Below the pieces are notes generated by a model that was not told the origin of the DNA, ran no database searches, and saw only the letters and a list, made by a program, of their open reading frames with translations. Shown here in pieces: positions 6,148 to 11,466 of a DNA stretch of 11,466 nucleotides. The stretch is from Alphaproteobacteria bacterium. Its GTDB lineage: Bacteria; Pseudomonadota; Alphaproteobacteria; Caulobacterales; Caulobacteraceae. The stretch covers positions 1 through 11,466 of the forward strand of contig JAHINZ010000315.1 in assembly GCA_018895795.1 (NCBI GenBank), read 5' to 3'. Both the position numbers and the translations under genes were made by a program. Every line of letters starts with the position of its first letter. Position 1 is the first letter of the stretch.

Positions 6148-6182
6148 TCGCCGAAGGGCGGGTCGCACTTTCGCTTCGGCGA
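6148..6182 (+). repeat. 9-bp inverted repeat in the tRNA-Asp leader
   Basis: TCGCCGAAG (6148-6156) and CTTCGGCGA (6174-6182) are exact inverted repeats separated by 17 nt. They lie between the predicted tRNA promoter and the first tRNA-Asp, ending 9 nt before the mature 5' end. In the RNA they could form a 5'-leader hairpin next to the RNase P cleavage site. There is no U-run, so it is not an intrinsic terminator on the plus strand. Confidence 0.55.
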
Positions 6183-6191
6183 AGACCTAAT

Positions 6192-6268
<77 letters not shown>

Positions 6269-6338
6269 CCCTCCTTTGGTGGTCCTGCTTCCCTCCTTGT
6301 ACGCGGATACGAACGATTGTCGCGCCCTGGCGCTCGAC

Positions 6339-6409
<71 letters not shown>

Positions 6410-6415
<6 letters not shown>

Positions 6416-6430
6416 CCGTTCGGCGCTTTT
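6410..6430 (+). terminator. Short intrinsic-terminator-like hairpin after tRNA-Asp copy 2
   Basis: GCGCC (6410-6414) and GGCGC (6422-6426) can pair around a 7-nt loop, followed directly by TTTT (6427-6430). The left arm overlaps the last bases of the tRNA acceptor and CCA end. The stem is only 5 bp but fully G-C, and the position is right for ending the tRNA transcript. The remaining bases up to the oxidoreductase gene at 6529 hold an imperfect palindrome (6463-6476, CCGTTCCGGAGCGG) and no clear promoter. Confidence 0.45.
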
Positions 6431-6528
6431 CTCCATAATTCTAGTGATTGCGTCGATTATCGCCGTTCCGGAGCGGCAAGTGACCTTGAAGCCTTGAGCT
6501 TGCAACGCTGCGGCACGATGTAGCGGTT

Positions 6529-7542
6529 ATGGCCATTCCCTCCGCACCTGTATTTTCCGTTCTCGATCTCGCGCCTGTCCCCATGGGATCCTCGGTGACG
6601 GACGCGCTTCGCAACAGCCTTGATCTGGCCAGGCACGCCGAGAAGCTCGGATTTCATCGCTACTGGCTGGCCGAGCATCACAACATGCCGGGAATCGCCA
6701 GCGCCGCGACGGCCGTCGCCATCGGGTATGTCGCCGGCGGCACGTCGACGATTCGGGTCGGGTCGGGTGGGATCATGCTGCCCAACCATGCGCCGCTGAT
6801 GGTCGCGGAGGCCTTCGGCACGCTCGCCGCGCTCTATCCCGGGCGAATCGATTTGGGCCTGGGCCGCGCACCCGGCACGGATCAGGCCACCATGAGGGCC
6901 CTTCGGCGCTACTTGGGCGCGGTTGATTCGTTCGCTCAGGATGTGGTCGAGCTACAGGCCTGGTTCCAACCCGCGACGCCGGACCAAGCCGTTCGCGCTG
7001 TTCCTGGCGAGGGTCAGGACGTGCCGCTGTGGTTGCTGGGCTCAAGCACCTATAGCGCCCAGCTCGCCGCGGCCCTCGGCCTGCCTTTCGCCTTCGCCGC
7101 CCATTTCGCGCCCGATCAGCTGATGGACGCCCTGACGCTATACCGCCGGCATTTCCAGCCGTCAGACGCCCTGCCCGCGCCCTATGTGATGGTCTGCATC
7201 GGGGTTTGCGCGGCGGAATCAGACGAGCAGGCCAAGCGCCTGTCATCCTCCACCCAACAGCAGTTCCTGGCCCTTCGCCGAGGTCGCCCGGGCCTTTTGC
7301 CGCCCCCCGTGGATGACATCACACAGATCGCGTCCGCGGCCGAGCTGGCGGGTCTCGACCATACCTTCCGCTATTCGGCGGTGGGCTCGCCGCTAACCGT
7401 GCGGACCAAGATCGAGGCGGTTCTCGCCTTGACGGGCGCCGATGAACTGATGGCCGCATCGCAGATCCACGACCACGCCGCCCGTGTCCGCAGCTACGAG
7501 ATCCTGGCCGATGTCAGGGGGCGGATAGGGCTGGCGGCCTAG
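6529..7542 (+). CDS. Luciferase-like (LLM class) flavin-dependent oxidoreductase
   Basis: This 337-aa TIM-barrel enzyme belongs to the bacterial-luciferase-like monooxygenase superfamily, which uses FMNH2 or F420. The family features in order are FSVLDLAPVP near the N-terminus (9-18), LAEHHNMPGIAS (47-58), the strongly conserved GSGGIMLPNHAPL (78-90) and LGLGRAPGTD (109-118). A C-terminal SQIHDHAARVRSYEIL block ends the barrel. These mark the single-chain group often annotated as MsnO8- or YhbW-like, whose substrate is usually unknown. The ATG at 6529 fits the family N-terminus, although the ribosome-binding site is weak (AGCGG). It is transcribed alone after the tRNA pair and ends directly against the convergent GT4 gene. 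The cofactor is most likely FMN in a proteobacterium. The substrate cannot be told from sequence. Confidence 0.93.
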   Translation: MAIPSAPVFSVLDLAPVPMGSSVTDALRNSLDLARHAEKLGFHRYWLAEHHNMPGIASAATAVAIGYVAGGTSTIRVGSGGIMLPNHAPLMVAEAFGTLAALYPGRIDLGLGRAPGTDQATMRALRRYLGAVDSFAQDVVELQAWFQPATPDQAVRAVPGEGQDVPLWLLGSSTYSAQLAAALGLPFAFAAHFAPDQLMDALTLYRRHFQPSDALPAPYVMVCIGVCAAESDEQAKRLSSSTQQQFLALRRGRPGLLPPPVDDITQIASAAELAGLDHTFRYSAVGSPLTVRTKIEAVLALTGADELMAASQIHDHAARVRSYEILADVRGRIGLAA

Positions 7543-8766
7543 CTAGTGGCGTAACGGCCCGTCCGCGCCGATGATATCGGTCGTAAAGCCGGGCGCGCCC
7601 GTCAGTCCGCCATAGATCTGGCACAGAGTCTGAAAGACCGTGTCCCAGTCATGCCGCTCCACGGCGCGTCGCCGAGCCGCCAGTCCCAGATCAGCGGCGC
7701 CACGTTCGAAGACCGATTCGATGGCGTCGGCCAAGGCGCCGGCCTCCGACGCCATGGCGAGTTCGCCTACCGTGCCATCGACGGACTCCGCCACCCCGCC
7801 GGATGCGACCCCAATCACCGGCAGGCCACAGGCCATGGCCTCCAGGACGACGAGGCCGAACGGTTCATTGTCATTGGCGTGAACAAAGGCGTCGCATCCC
7901 GCCAGGATCGCCGCCAGCGCCTGCGGGTCGCGCTGATAGTCCATGCAGATCACCCGATCGCTGACCGGCGCGCCGTTTCCGGCTCCGACCAACAACAGGA
8001 CATACGGATCACCCAGTCGCTCGACGGCCTCCACCAGGACATCCAGTCGCTTCTCCCGGGCTGGTCGGCCGGCGAACACCAGAATGCGGTGACGCGCCGT
8101 GAGGCCCAGTGCGGCGCGCAATCCCGCTGGATCGCCGCGCTCTGGATTGAAGATGTCGACATCCACGCCCAAGGGCAGACCAATGGCGTTCGGGACGCCC
8201 GCCTCGATCAGGCGACCGGCGATAAAGCGGCTCGGAGCGACGGCTTGATCAAACTGGCTGTAGATCGCCGCCCAGCGTCTCTGAACCGGCTTTTCAGCCC
8301 ATTCGCCGATATGTAGCGCCGCCAGGGCGCCCAGATCGGTGTGGCAGAACCCGACCACGGGGATACCCAGGGCGTCGCCCGCCCGCAAGGCCGCCAAGCC
8401 AGGCGTGTAGGGATCGCCCGCCTCGATGATATTAGGCCTTTGACGGATCAGGCGCTCCATCCAGGCTTGCTTGACGACGGGCCAGCGGTAGCCGTCGCCG
8501 AAGGGCAGCGGCGCGGCGTAGATCGACACCCGCCCTCGCCCGTCATGGGCGTCACGCGCGCCGGGAACGACAAGCGTGTGGTGCACGCCGGGGCGATTCT
8601 CGGCCAACCAGGTGCGTTTCGAATTGAGGTATCGCCGAACGCCGCCGCTCCGGGGGGCGTAGAGCATGGTTGTGTCGACCAATCGGACAAGTTCGTCCGA
8701 CGACGGTGCGTCACCTTTGGCGAAGCCGTGGAAGCCGGGCGAGCGCTCCGATCTGAAATCCGTCAC
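7543..8766 (-). CDS. GT4-family glycosyltransferase
   Basis: This 407-aa GT-B fold enzyme probably transfers a nucleotide-sugar residue (mannosyl or glucosyl type) with retention of configuration. The N-terminal domain has the acceptor-side loop PRSGGVRRYL (38-47) typical of GT4 enzymes. The donor domain has FAGRPAREKRLDVLVEA (231-247) and the EX7E motif EPFGLVVLE (Glu301, Glu309), followed by AMACGLPVIGVASGG (310-324). No signal peptide or membrane helix is seen, so it is probably cytoplasmic or peripheral to the membrane. The start is GTG at 8766 with GAGG 7 nt upstream; no suitable ATG is present. It follows the ribbon-helix-helix gene by 62 nt on the same strand, so it may be the last gene of an SPFH-RHH-GT4 unit or have its own promoter. 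The acceptor is unknown. Confidence 0.93.
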   Translation of the reverse strand: MTDFRSERSPGFHGFAKGDAPSSDELVRLVDTTMLYAPRSGGVRRYLNSKRTWLAENRPGVHHTLVVPGARDAHDGRGRVSIYAAPLPFGDGYRWPVVKQAWMERLIRQRPNIIEAGDPYTPGLAALRAGDALGIPVVGFCHTDLGALAALHIGEWAEKPVQRRWAAIYSQFDQAVAPSRFIAGRLIEAGVPNAIGLPLGVDVDIFNPERGDPAGLRAALGLTARHRILVFAGRPAREKRLDVLVEAVERLGDPYVLLLVGAGNGAPVSDRVICMDYQRDPQALAAILAGCDAFVHANDNEPFGLVVLEAMACGLPVIGVASGGVAESVDGTVGELAMASEAGALADAIESVFERGAADLGLAARRRAVERHDWDTVFQTLCQIYGGLTGAPGFTTDIIGADGPLRH

Positions 8767-8828
8767 TCCGAATCCTCATCACATTAACCGCGCTATTCGG
8801 CCTCGGAACGATAAAGCTTTCGCGACAG

Positions 8829-9032
8829 CTACGGTTCCCCGTCGCCGCGCGGCGGCTTCACGCCGACGCCACGGCGATTGAGCGCCTCCCTTAAGAGCAT
8901 TTCAACCTGGGCGTTGACGCTTCGCAACTCTGCCGCGGCCACATGTTCGACCGCGTTCAACACCTCTGGGTTGATCCGCATCAAAAAAGCTCGCCGACCG
9001 CCCTTCCCGCCCTCGTCTGGATAACTCGCCAT
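8829..9032 (-). CDS. Arc/MetJ-type ribbon-helix-helix protein paired with the SPFH gene
   Basis: This 67-aa protein has the layout of a ribbon-helix-helix DNA-binding domain: a short beta-strand RRAFLMRI (13-20), helix A NPEVLNAVEHVAAAEL (21-36), a turn with Ser-Val-Asn, and helix B AQVEMLLREALNRRG (41-55), then a Pro/Gly-rich tail. Such domains dimerise and place the strand in the DNA major groove. The ATG is 3 nt after the SPFH stop codon, so the two are almost certainly co-translated. Automated pipelines often label such proteins HicB-like or Arc-like antitoxins, but no toxin gene lies next to it. It may regulate its own operon or bind DNA near the SPFH protein; this is inference. Confidence 0.85.
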   Translation of the reverse strand: MASYPDEGGKGGRRAFLMRINPEVLNAVEHVAAAELRSVNAQVEMLLREALNRRGVGVKPPRGDGEP

Positions 9033-9035
9033 GAT

Positions 9036-9926
9036 CTATCCGTGCAAGGTGCCGGCGTTGATCACCGGTTGCGCCTCGCGGTCCGCGCAAAGAACGACAA
9101 GAAGATTGGACACCATGGCCGCCTTGCGCTCGTCGTCGAGCGTGACCACCCCGCGATCACTCAGTTGCTTGAGGGCGTTTTCGACCATGCCGACGGCGCC
9201 GGCCACGATGGTGCGTCGCGCCGCAAGGACCGCCTCGGCCTGCTGTCGCTTCAACATCGAGCCCGCGATCTCGGGCGCATAGGCCAGGTGCATCAGATGG
9301 GCCTCGTCAATCGCCACGCCCGCCACGGCGATGCGGGTCTGCAGATCGCCCTGCAGCCTGGCCCCGACGACATCCGCGTCGGCGCGCAGTGTCGGTTCGC
9401 CCTCTTCGGCATGATCATAGGCATAGTGCGAGGCGACTTCGCGGAGCCCCGTCTCGATCTGGATGTTCACGAAGGCGGCGTAATCATCGACATCGAACAG
9501 GGCCTGGGCCGAATCGGCCACCCGCCAGACGACATTGGCGGCGATCTCGATGGGATTGCCCCGCTTGTCGTTCACCTTGAGCATTTCGCTGGTGACGTTG
9601 CGAACCCGAAGGCTGATCTTCTTGCGGCCGTACCAGGGCAGAACCCAACGCAGGCCCGTCTTGCGATCGGTGCCGATATAGCCGCCAAACAGCGTGATGA
9701 CATAGGCCTCGTTCGGCTGCGTCGCGTAGAAGCCGCCGCTGGCGAGCGCCGCCAAGGTGATCAGCGCCGCGCCTAGAACCTTGAATCCGACGCCGTAGTC
9801 ACCCGCGTTCGCGAACGCCCAGATCGCCGCGCCGGCCAGAACAGGCAGAGACAGGAGCGGCAGTCCGCCGCCAATGCCGCCGCCAAGACGTTCGACCGAC
9901 CGATTGATGGTGTGGACTTCAGACAT
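9036..9926 (-). CDS. SPFH/Band 7 domain membrane protein
   Basis: This 296-aa protein starts with a short Gly-rich cytoplasmic segment, then two hydrophobic helices (about 22-40 and 47-65), followed by a Band 7/SPFH domain. The latter opens with FYATQPNEAYVITLFGGYIG (66-85) and includes GLRWVLPWYGRKKISLRVRN (91-110), EIAANVVWRVADSAQALFDV (127-146) and an Ala-rich helical region (about 220-255) typical of stomatin-like oligomerising proteins. Bacterial SPFH proteins form membrane-bound oligomers that organise microdomains or work with membrane proteases. There is no NfeD partner or FtsH nearby. The ATG has GGAG 7 nt upstream. The gene is divergent from the GT1 gene and is followed 3 nt later by the RHH gene. 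The specific role is unknown. Confidence 0.92.
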   Translation of the reverse strand: MSEVHTINRSVERLGGGIGGGLPLLSLPVLAGAAIWAFANAGDYGVGFKVLGAALITLAALASGGFYATQPNEAYVITLFGGYIGTDRKTGLRWVLPWYGRKKISLRVRNVTSEMLKVNDKRGNPIEIAANVVWRVADSAQALFDVDDYAAFVNIQIETGLREVASHYAYDHAEEGEPTLRADADVVGARLQGDLQTRIAVAGVAIDEAHLMHLAYAPEIAGSMLKRQQAEAVLAARRTIVAGAVGMVENALKQLSDRGVVTLDDERKAAMVSNLLVVLCADREAQPVINAGTLHG

Positions 9927-9953
9927 CGGGGGTCTCCGGATTACGTGTCGAAA

Positions 9954-9981
9954 CTGATATCATTTTGATCGCCATTGGCAA
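9954..9981 (-). promoter_or_regulatory. Predicted promoter of the SPFH-RHH unit
   Basis: On the minus strand TTGCCA (9981-9976) and TATCAG (9959-9954) are separated by 16 nt, with an expected start near 9947 and a leader of about 20 nt before the ATG at 9926. The -35 matches the sigma-70 consensus at five of six positions and the -10 at four; the same -10 word is used by the predicted tRNA-Asp promoter. It lies in the 104-nt divergent region shared with the GT1 gene, for which I see no clear promoter. Confidence 0.4.
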
Positions 9982-10030
9982 GATCCGACCGAAGCGCGTA
10001 AGCCCAAGATCTGCGACGAACGGGGATCAT

Positions 10031-11299
10031 ATGCCGCGCTATCTTTTCACCACCTGGGAAGGTGGCGGACACGTTCAGCCCCTGTTGCTGGTCGCGCGCG
10101 ATCTGCAGGATGGCGGACATCAGGTGCTGGTCGTCAGCGACGCCTGTAACGCCGCGGACGCCGCCGCCCTGGGGCTGCCCTTCCGCGCCTGGTCGATCGC
10201 GCCGAGCCAGATGGGCAAGCGACGCGAAGACGACCGTCTGAAGGATCACGAAGCCGACAACCCCCTTGAGATGATCCAGCGACTGATCGACCGGGTCATG
10301 GCCGGCCCCGCCCTCGCCTACGCCCAGGACACGCTCGCCGAGATCGACACCTTCCGGCCGGACGCCGTCGTCAGTCAGGAATTGTTGCTGGGAGTCATGG
10401 CCGCGGCCGAGGCGCGTCATATTCCGTTGGCGCTGTTCAGCGCCAATATCTGGTCGCTCCCAACCCTGGCCGGCGTTCCGCCCTTCGGCGCGGGGATGCT
10501 CCCCGCCACCGCCGATGAAGGCCGGGCGATGCACGCCATGGTCACCCAGATGAGCCGCGGACTGTTCCAGGTCGGACTGCCAGCCCTGAACACGGCCAGG
10601 ACCGCGCTGGCCCTGCCCGCGCTCGAAGATCTCTTCGGGCAACTCGACGTCGCGAGTCTGATCCTGATCGGCACCAGCCGCGCCTTTGATTTCGCCCCCC
10701 CGGCCCTGCCCGCCCCATTCGTCTATGCCGGCCCCTATCTGGCCGATCCGGCCTGGGTCGAACCCGCCGCCGCGCCGGCCGGAGAAGCGCCTTTGGTGCT
10801 CGTCTCGTTTTCAAGCCTCTACCAGGCGCAGGAAGCCGTCATGACCAACGTCATCGCCGCGCTGGGCGGCCTTGACGTGCGCGGGCTAGTGACCACCGGA
10901 CCCACCGTCGATCCCGACGAGTTCCCGGCGCCCGCCAACGTCACGGTGGTGCGCAGCGCGCCCCACGAGGCCTTGCTCGGGCAAACCGCCGTGTTCGTAA
11001 CCCATGCCGGCCACGGCTCGACCCTCAGGCCCCTGATCGCGGGGGTTCCCCTGCTTTGTCTCCCAATGGGCCGTGATCAGAACGACAACGCCGCCCGCGT
11101 GGTCGAGCGTGGCGCGGGCCTACGTCTCTCGTCGAACGCCAGCGTTGAAGCGATCGCGACCGCTATCTCTGAACTGATCCAGGACTCTCGCTACCGCCGC
11201 GCCGCCGCCGCGCTTGGCGAGGCGATCCGTAGCGATCAGATCAGCCGATCCGCCGCGATCCAACTGGAAGAGATGGTCCGTGCGGAAGGCGAGACTTAG
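10031..11299 (+). CDS. GT1/UGT-like glycosyltransferase
   Basis: This protein of about 422 aa has the GT-B fold of the UDP-glycosyltransferase/MGT type (GT1-like), which glycosylate small hydrophobic acceptors such as macrolides, carotenoids or lipids. The N-terminus shows FTTWEGGGHVQPLL (6-19) with the catalytic-type His14. The donor-binding region contains the UGT motif THAGHGSTLRPLIAGVPLLC (324-343) and MGRDQNDNAARVVERGAG (346-363), with the Asp-Gln pair that contacts the sugar. The reading frame is open upstream to a TTG at 9965, but conserved similarity begins at the ATG at 10031, which has GGGGA 4 nt upstream, so I use that start. It is divergent from the SPFH gene. The acceptor and donor are not predictable; no biosynthetic cluster adjoins it in the window. 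Confidence 0.92.
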   Translation: MPRYLFTTWEGGGHVQPLLLVARDLQDGGHQVLVVSDACNAADAAALGLPFRAWSIAPSQMGKRREDDRLKDHEADNPLEMIQRLIDRVMAGPALAYAQDTLAEIDTFRPDAVVSQELLLGVMAAAEARHIPLALFSANIWSLPTLAGVPPFGAGMLPATADEGRAMHAMVTQMSRGLFQVGLPALNTARTALALPALEDLFGQLDVASLILIGTSRAFDFAPPALPAPFVYAGPYLADPAWVEPAAAPAGEAPLVLVSFSSLYQAQEAVMTNVIAALGGLDVRGLVTTGPTVDPDEFPAPANVTVVRSAPHEALLGQTAVFVTHAGHGSTLRPLIAGVPLLCLPMGRDQNDNAARVVERGAGLRLSSNASVEAIATAISELIQDSRYRRAAAALGEAIRSDQISRSAAIQLEEMVRAEGET

Positions 11300-11343
11300 C
11301 GCTTCCGGCGGCGGCGTCTGGACCCGTGCTCGTCGAACGGGCT

Positions 11344-11402
11344 TGGTGGGCGGTGAGGGGATCGAACCCCCGACCCTCTCGGTGTAAACGAACACGCCGC
11401 CC
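11344..11402 (-). pseudogene. tRNA-Val(TAC) remnant lacking the D-arm (possible attachment site)
   Basis: On the minus strand the 3' half of a tRNA-Val is complete: anticodon loop TTTACAC (11388-11382) with anticodon TAC, 3' anticodon stem CGAGA, variable loop GGGTC, T-arm GGGGG-TTCGATC-CCCTC, acceptor strand ACCGCCC, discriminator A and CCA (11346-11344). Upstream of the anticodon loop the sequence departs from a tRNA. The 5' anticodon stem is GTTCG, which pairs imperfectly with CGAGA, and only 24 nt separate a GGGCGGC that would match the acceptor strand from the T-stem, so there is no room for a D-arm. Either the gene lost its D-arm or this is the 3' half left at the end of an integrated element; the GGGCGG match may be chance in GC-rich DNA. 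It is unlikely to give a working tRNA. Confidence 0.7.
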
Positions 11403-11416
11403 GGCTAGGCCTTGGG

Positions 11417-11453
11417 GATCAAGGGGTTGGGGCTAGTGATCAGGGGGTTTTGG
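11417..11453. repeat. Imperfect direct repeat beside the tRNA-Val remnant
   Basis: GATCAAGGGGTTGGGG (11417-11432) and GATCAGGGGGTTTTGG (11438-11453) match at 13 of 16 positions with a period of 21 nt. They lie 15 nt outside the tRNA-Val remnant on its 5' side, in a G/T-rich tract. Short direct repeats beside a tRNA 3' half would fit integrase arm-binding sites, but the tract is low in complexity and truncated by the window edge. Confidence 0.35.
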
Positions 11454-11466
11454 CGGGATCTGTTCG

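Noticed and set aside
8829..9032. Type II toxin-antitoxin module based on the RHH protein
   Set aside because: The neighbours are an SPFH protein and a glycosyltransferase; no small toxin-like ORF is adjacent on either side.
9965..10030. TTG start adding 22 residues to the GT1 glycosyltransferase
   Set aside because: The added residues match no UGT N-terminus and overlap the predicted promoter of the SPFH gene; the ATG at 10031 has its own GGGGA.
9941..10642. 233-codon minus-strand frame opposite the GT1 gene
   Set aside because: Antisense to a gene with clear UGT motifs; Gly/Arg/Gln-rich with no family pattern.
11300..11343. Terminator between the GT1 gene and the tRNA-Val remnant
   Set aside because: A 5-bp CCCGT/ACGGG pairing is present but there is no U-run on either strand.
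11120..11395. 91-codon minus-strand frame starting MFVYTERVGGSIPSPPTK
   Set aside because: It translates through the tRNA-Val remnant and then antisense to the GT1 gene; the GSIPSPPTK peptide is a typical tRNA artefact.

Overview
The window looks like chromosomal DNA of a GC-rich alphaproteobacterium close to Caulobacter or its relatives. The evidence is a nuoABCDEFG cluster with NuoC and NuoD as separate genes, a tRNA-Asp promoter and a nuo promoter of Caulobacter type (the -10 fits GCTANAWC), many 4-nt ATGA or TGATG gene overlaps, and high G+C throughout. The genus is inferred from style; no rRNA or other marker is present.

Left half (1-5991, all minus strand): the first part of a respiratory complex I operon, transcribed right to left as nuoA, nuoB, nuoC, a 4-helix membrane protein (133 aa), nuoD, a SnoaL/NTF2-like protein (111 aa, TTG start), nuoE, a 39-aa mini-ORF, a 2-helix membrane protein (88 aa), nuoF and the first 15 codons of nuoG. 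Genes touch or overlap by 4-10 nt or are separated by at most 5 nt, so this is one translationally coupled transcript. The Nuo proteins form the NADH-oxidising arm (E, F, G), the Q-module (B, C, D) and the first membrane subunit (A). Four non-core reading frames are threaded between them and are the least explained part of the window.

Middle (5992-6528): a divergent control region, with a nuo promoter pointing left and a stable-RNA type promoter pointing right. Two identical 77-nt tRNA-Asp(GTC) genes follow, then a short terminator-like hairpin.

Right half (6529-11299): a luciferase-like flavin-dependent oxidoreductase (plus) ends against a GT4 glycosyltransferase (minus) with no base between their stop codons. 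Upstream of the GT4 gene, on the same strand, lie a 67-aa ribbon-helix-helix protein and a Band 7/SPFH membrane protein, which form a two-gene unit. A GT1/UGT-like glycosyltransferase is transcribed divergently from the SPFH gene.

Right edge (11344-11466): the 3' half of a tRNA-Val(TAC) gene on the minus strand with no D-arm. It is either a degenerate tRNA or, more likely, the attachment-site remnant of an element lying beyond the right edge. An imperfect 16-bp direct repeat sits just outside it. I found no CRISPR array, transposase or clearly new defence system. The best candidates for undescribed biology are the small membrane genes inside the nuo operon and the tRNA-Val remnant.
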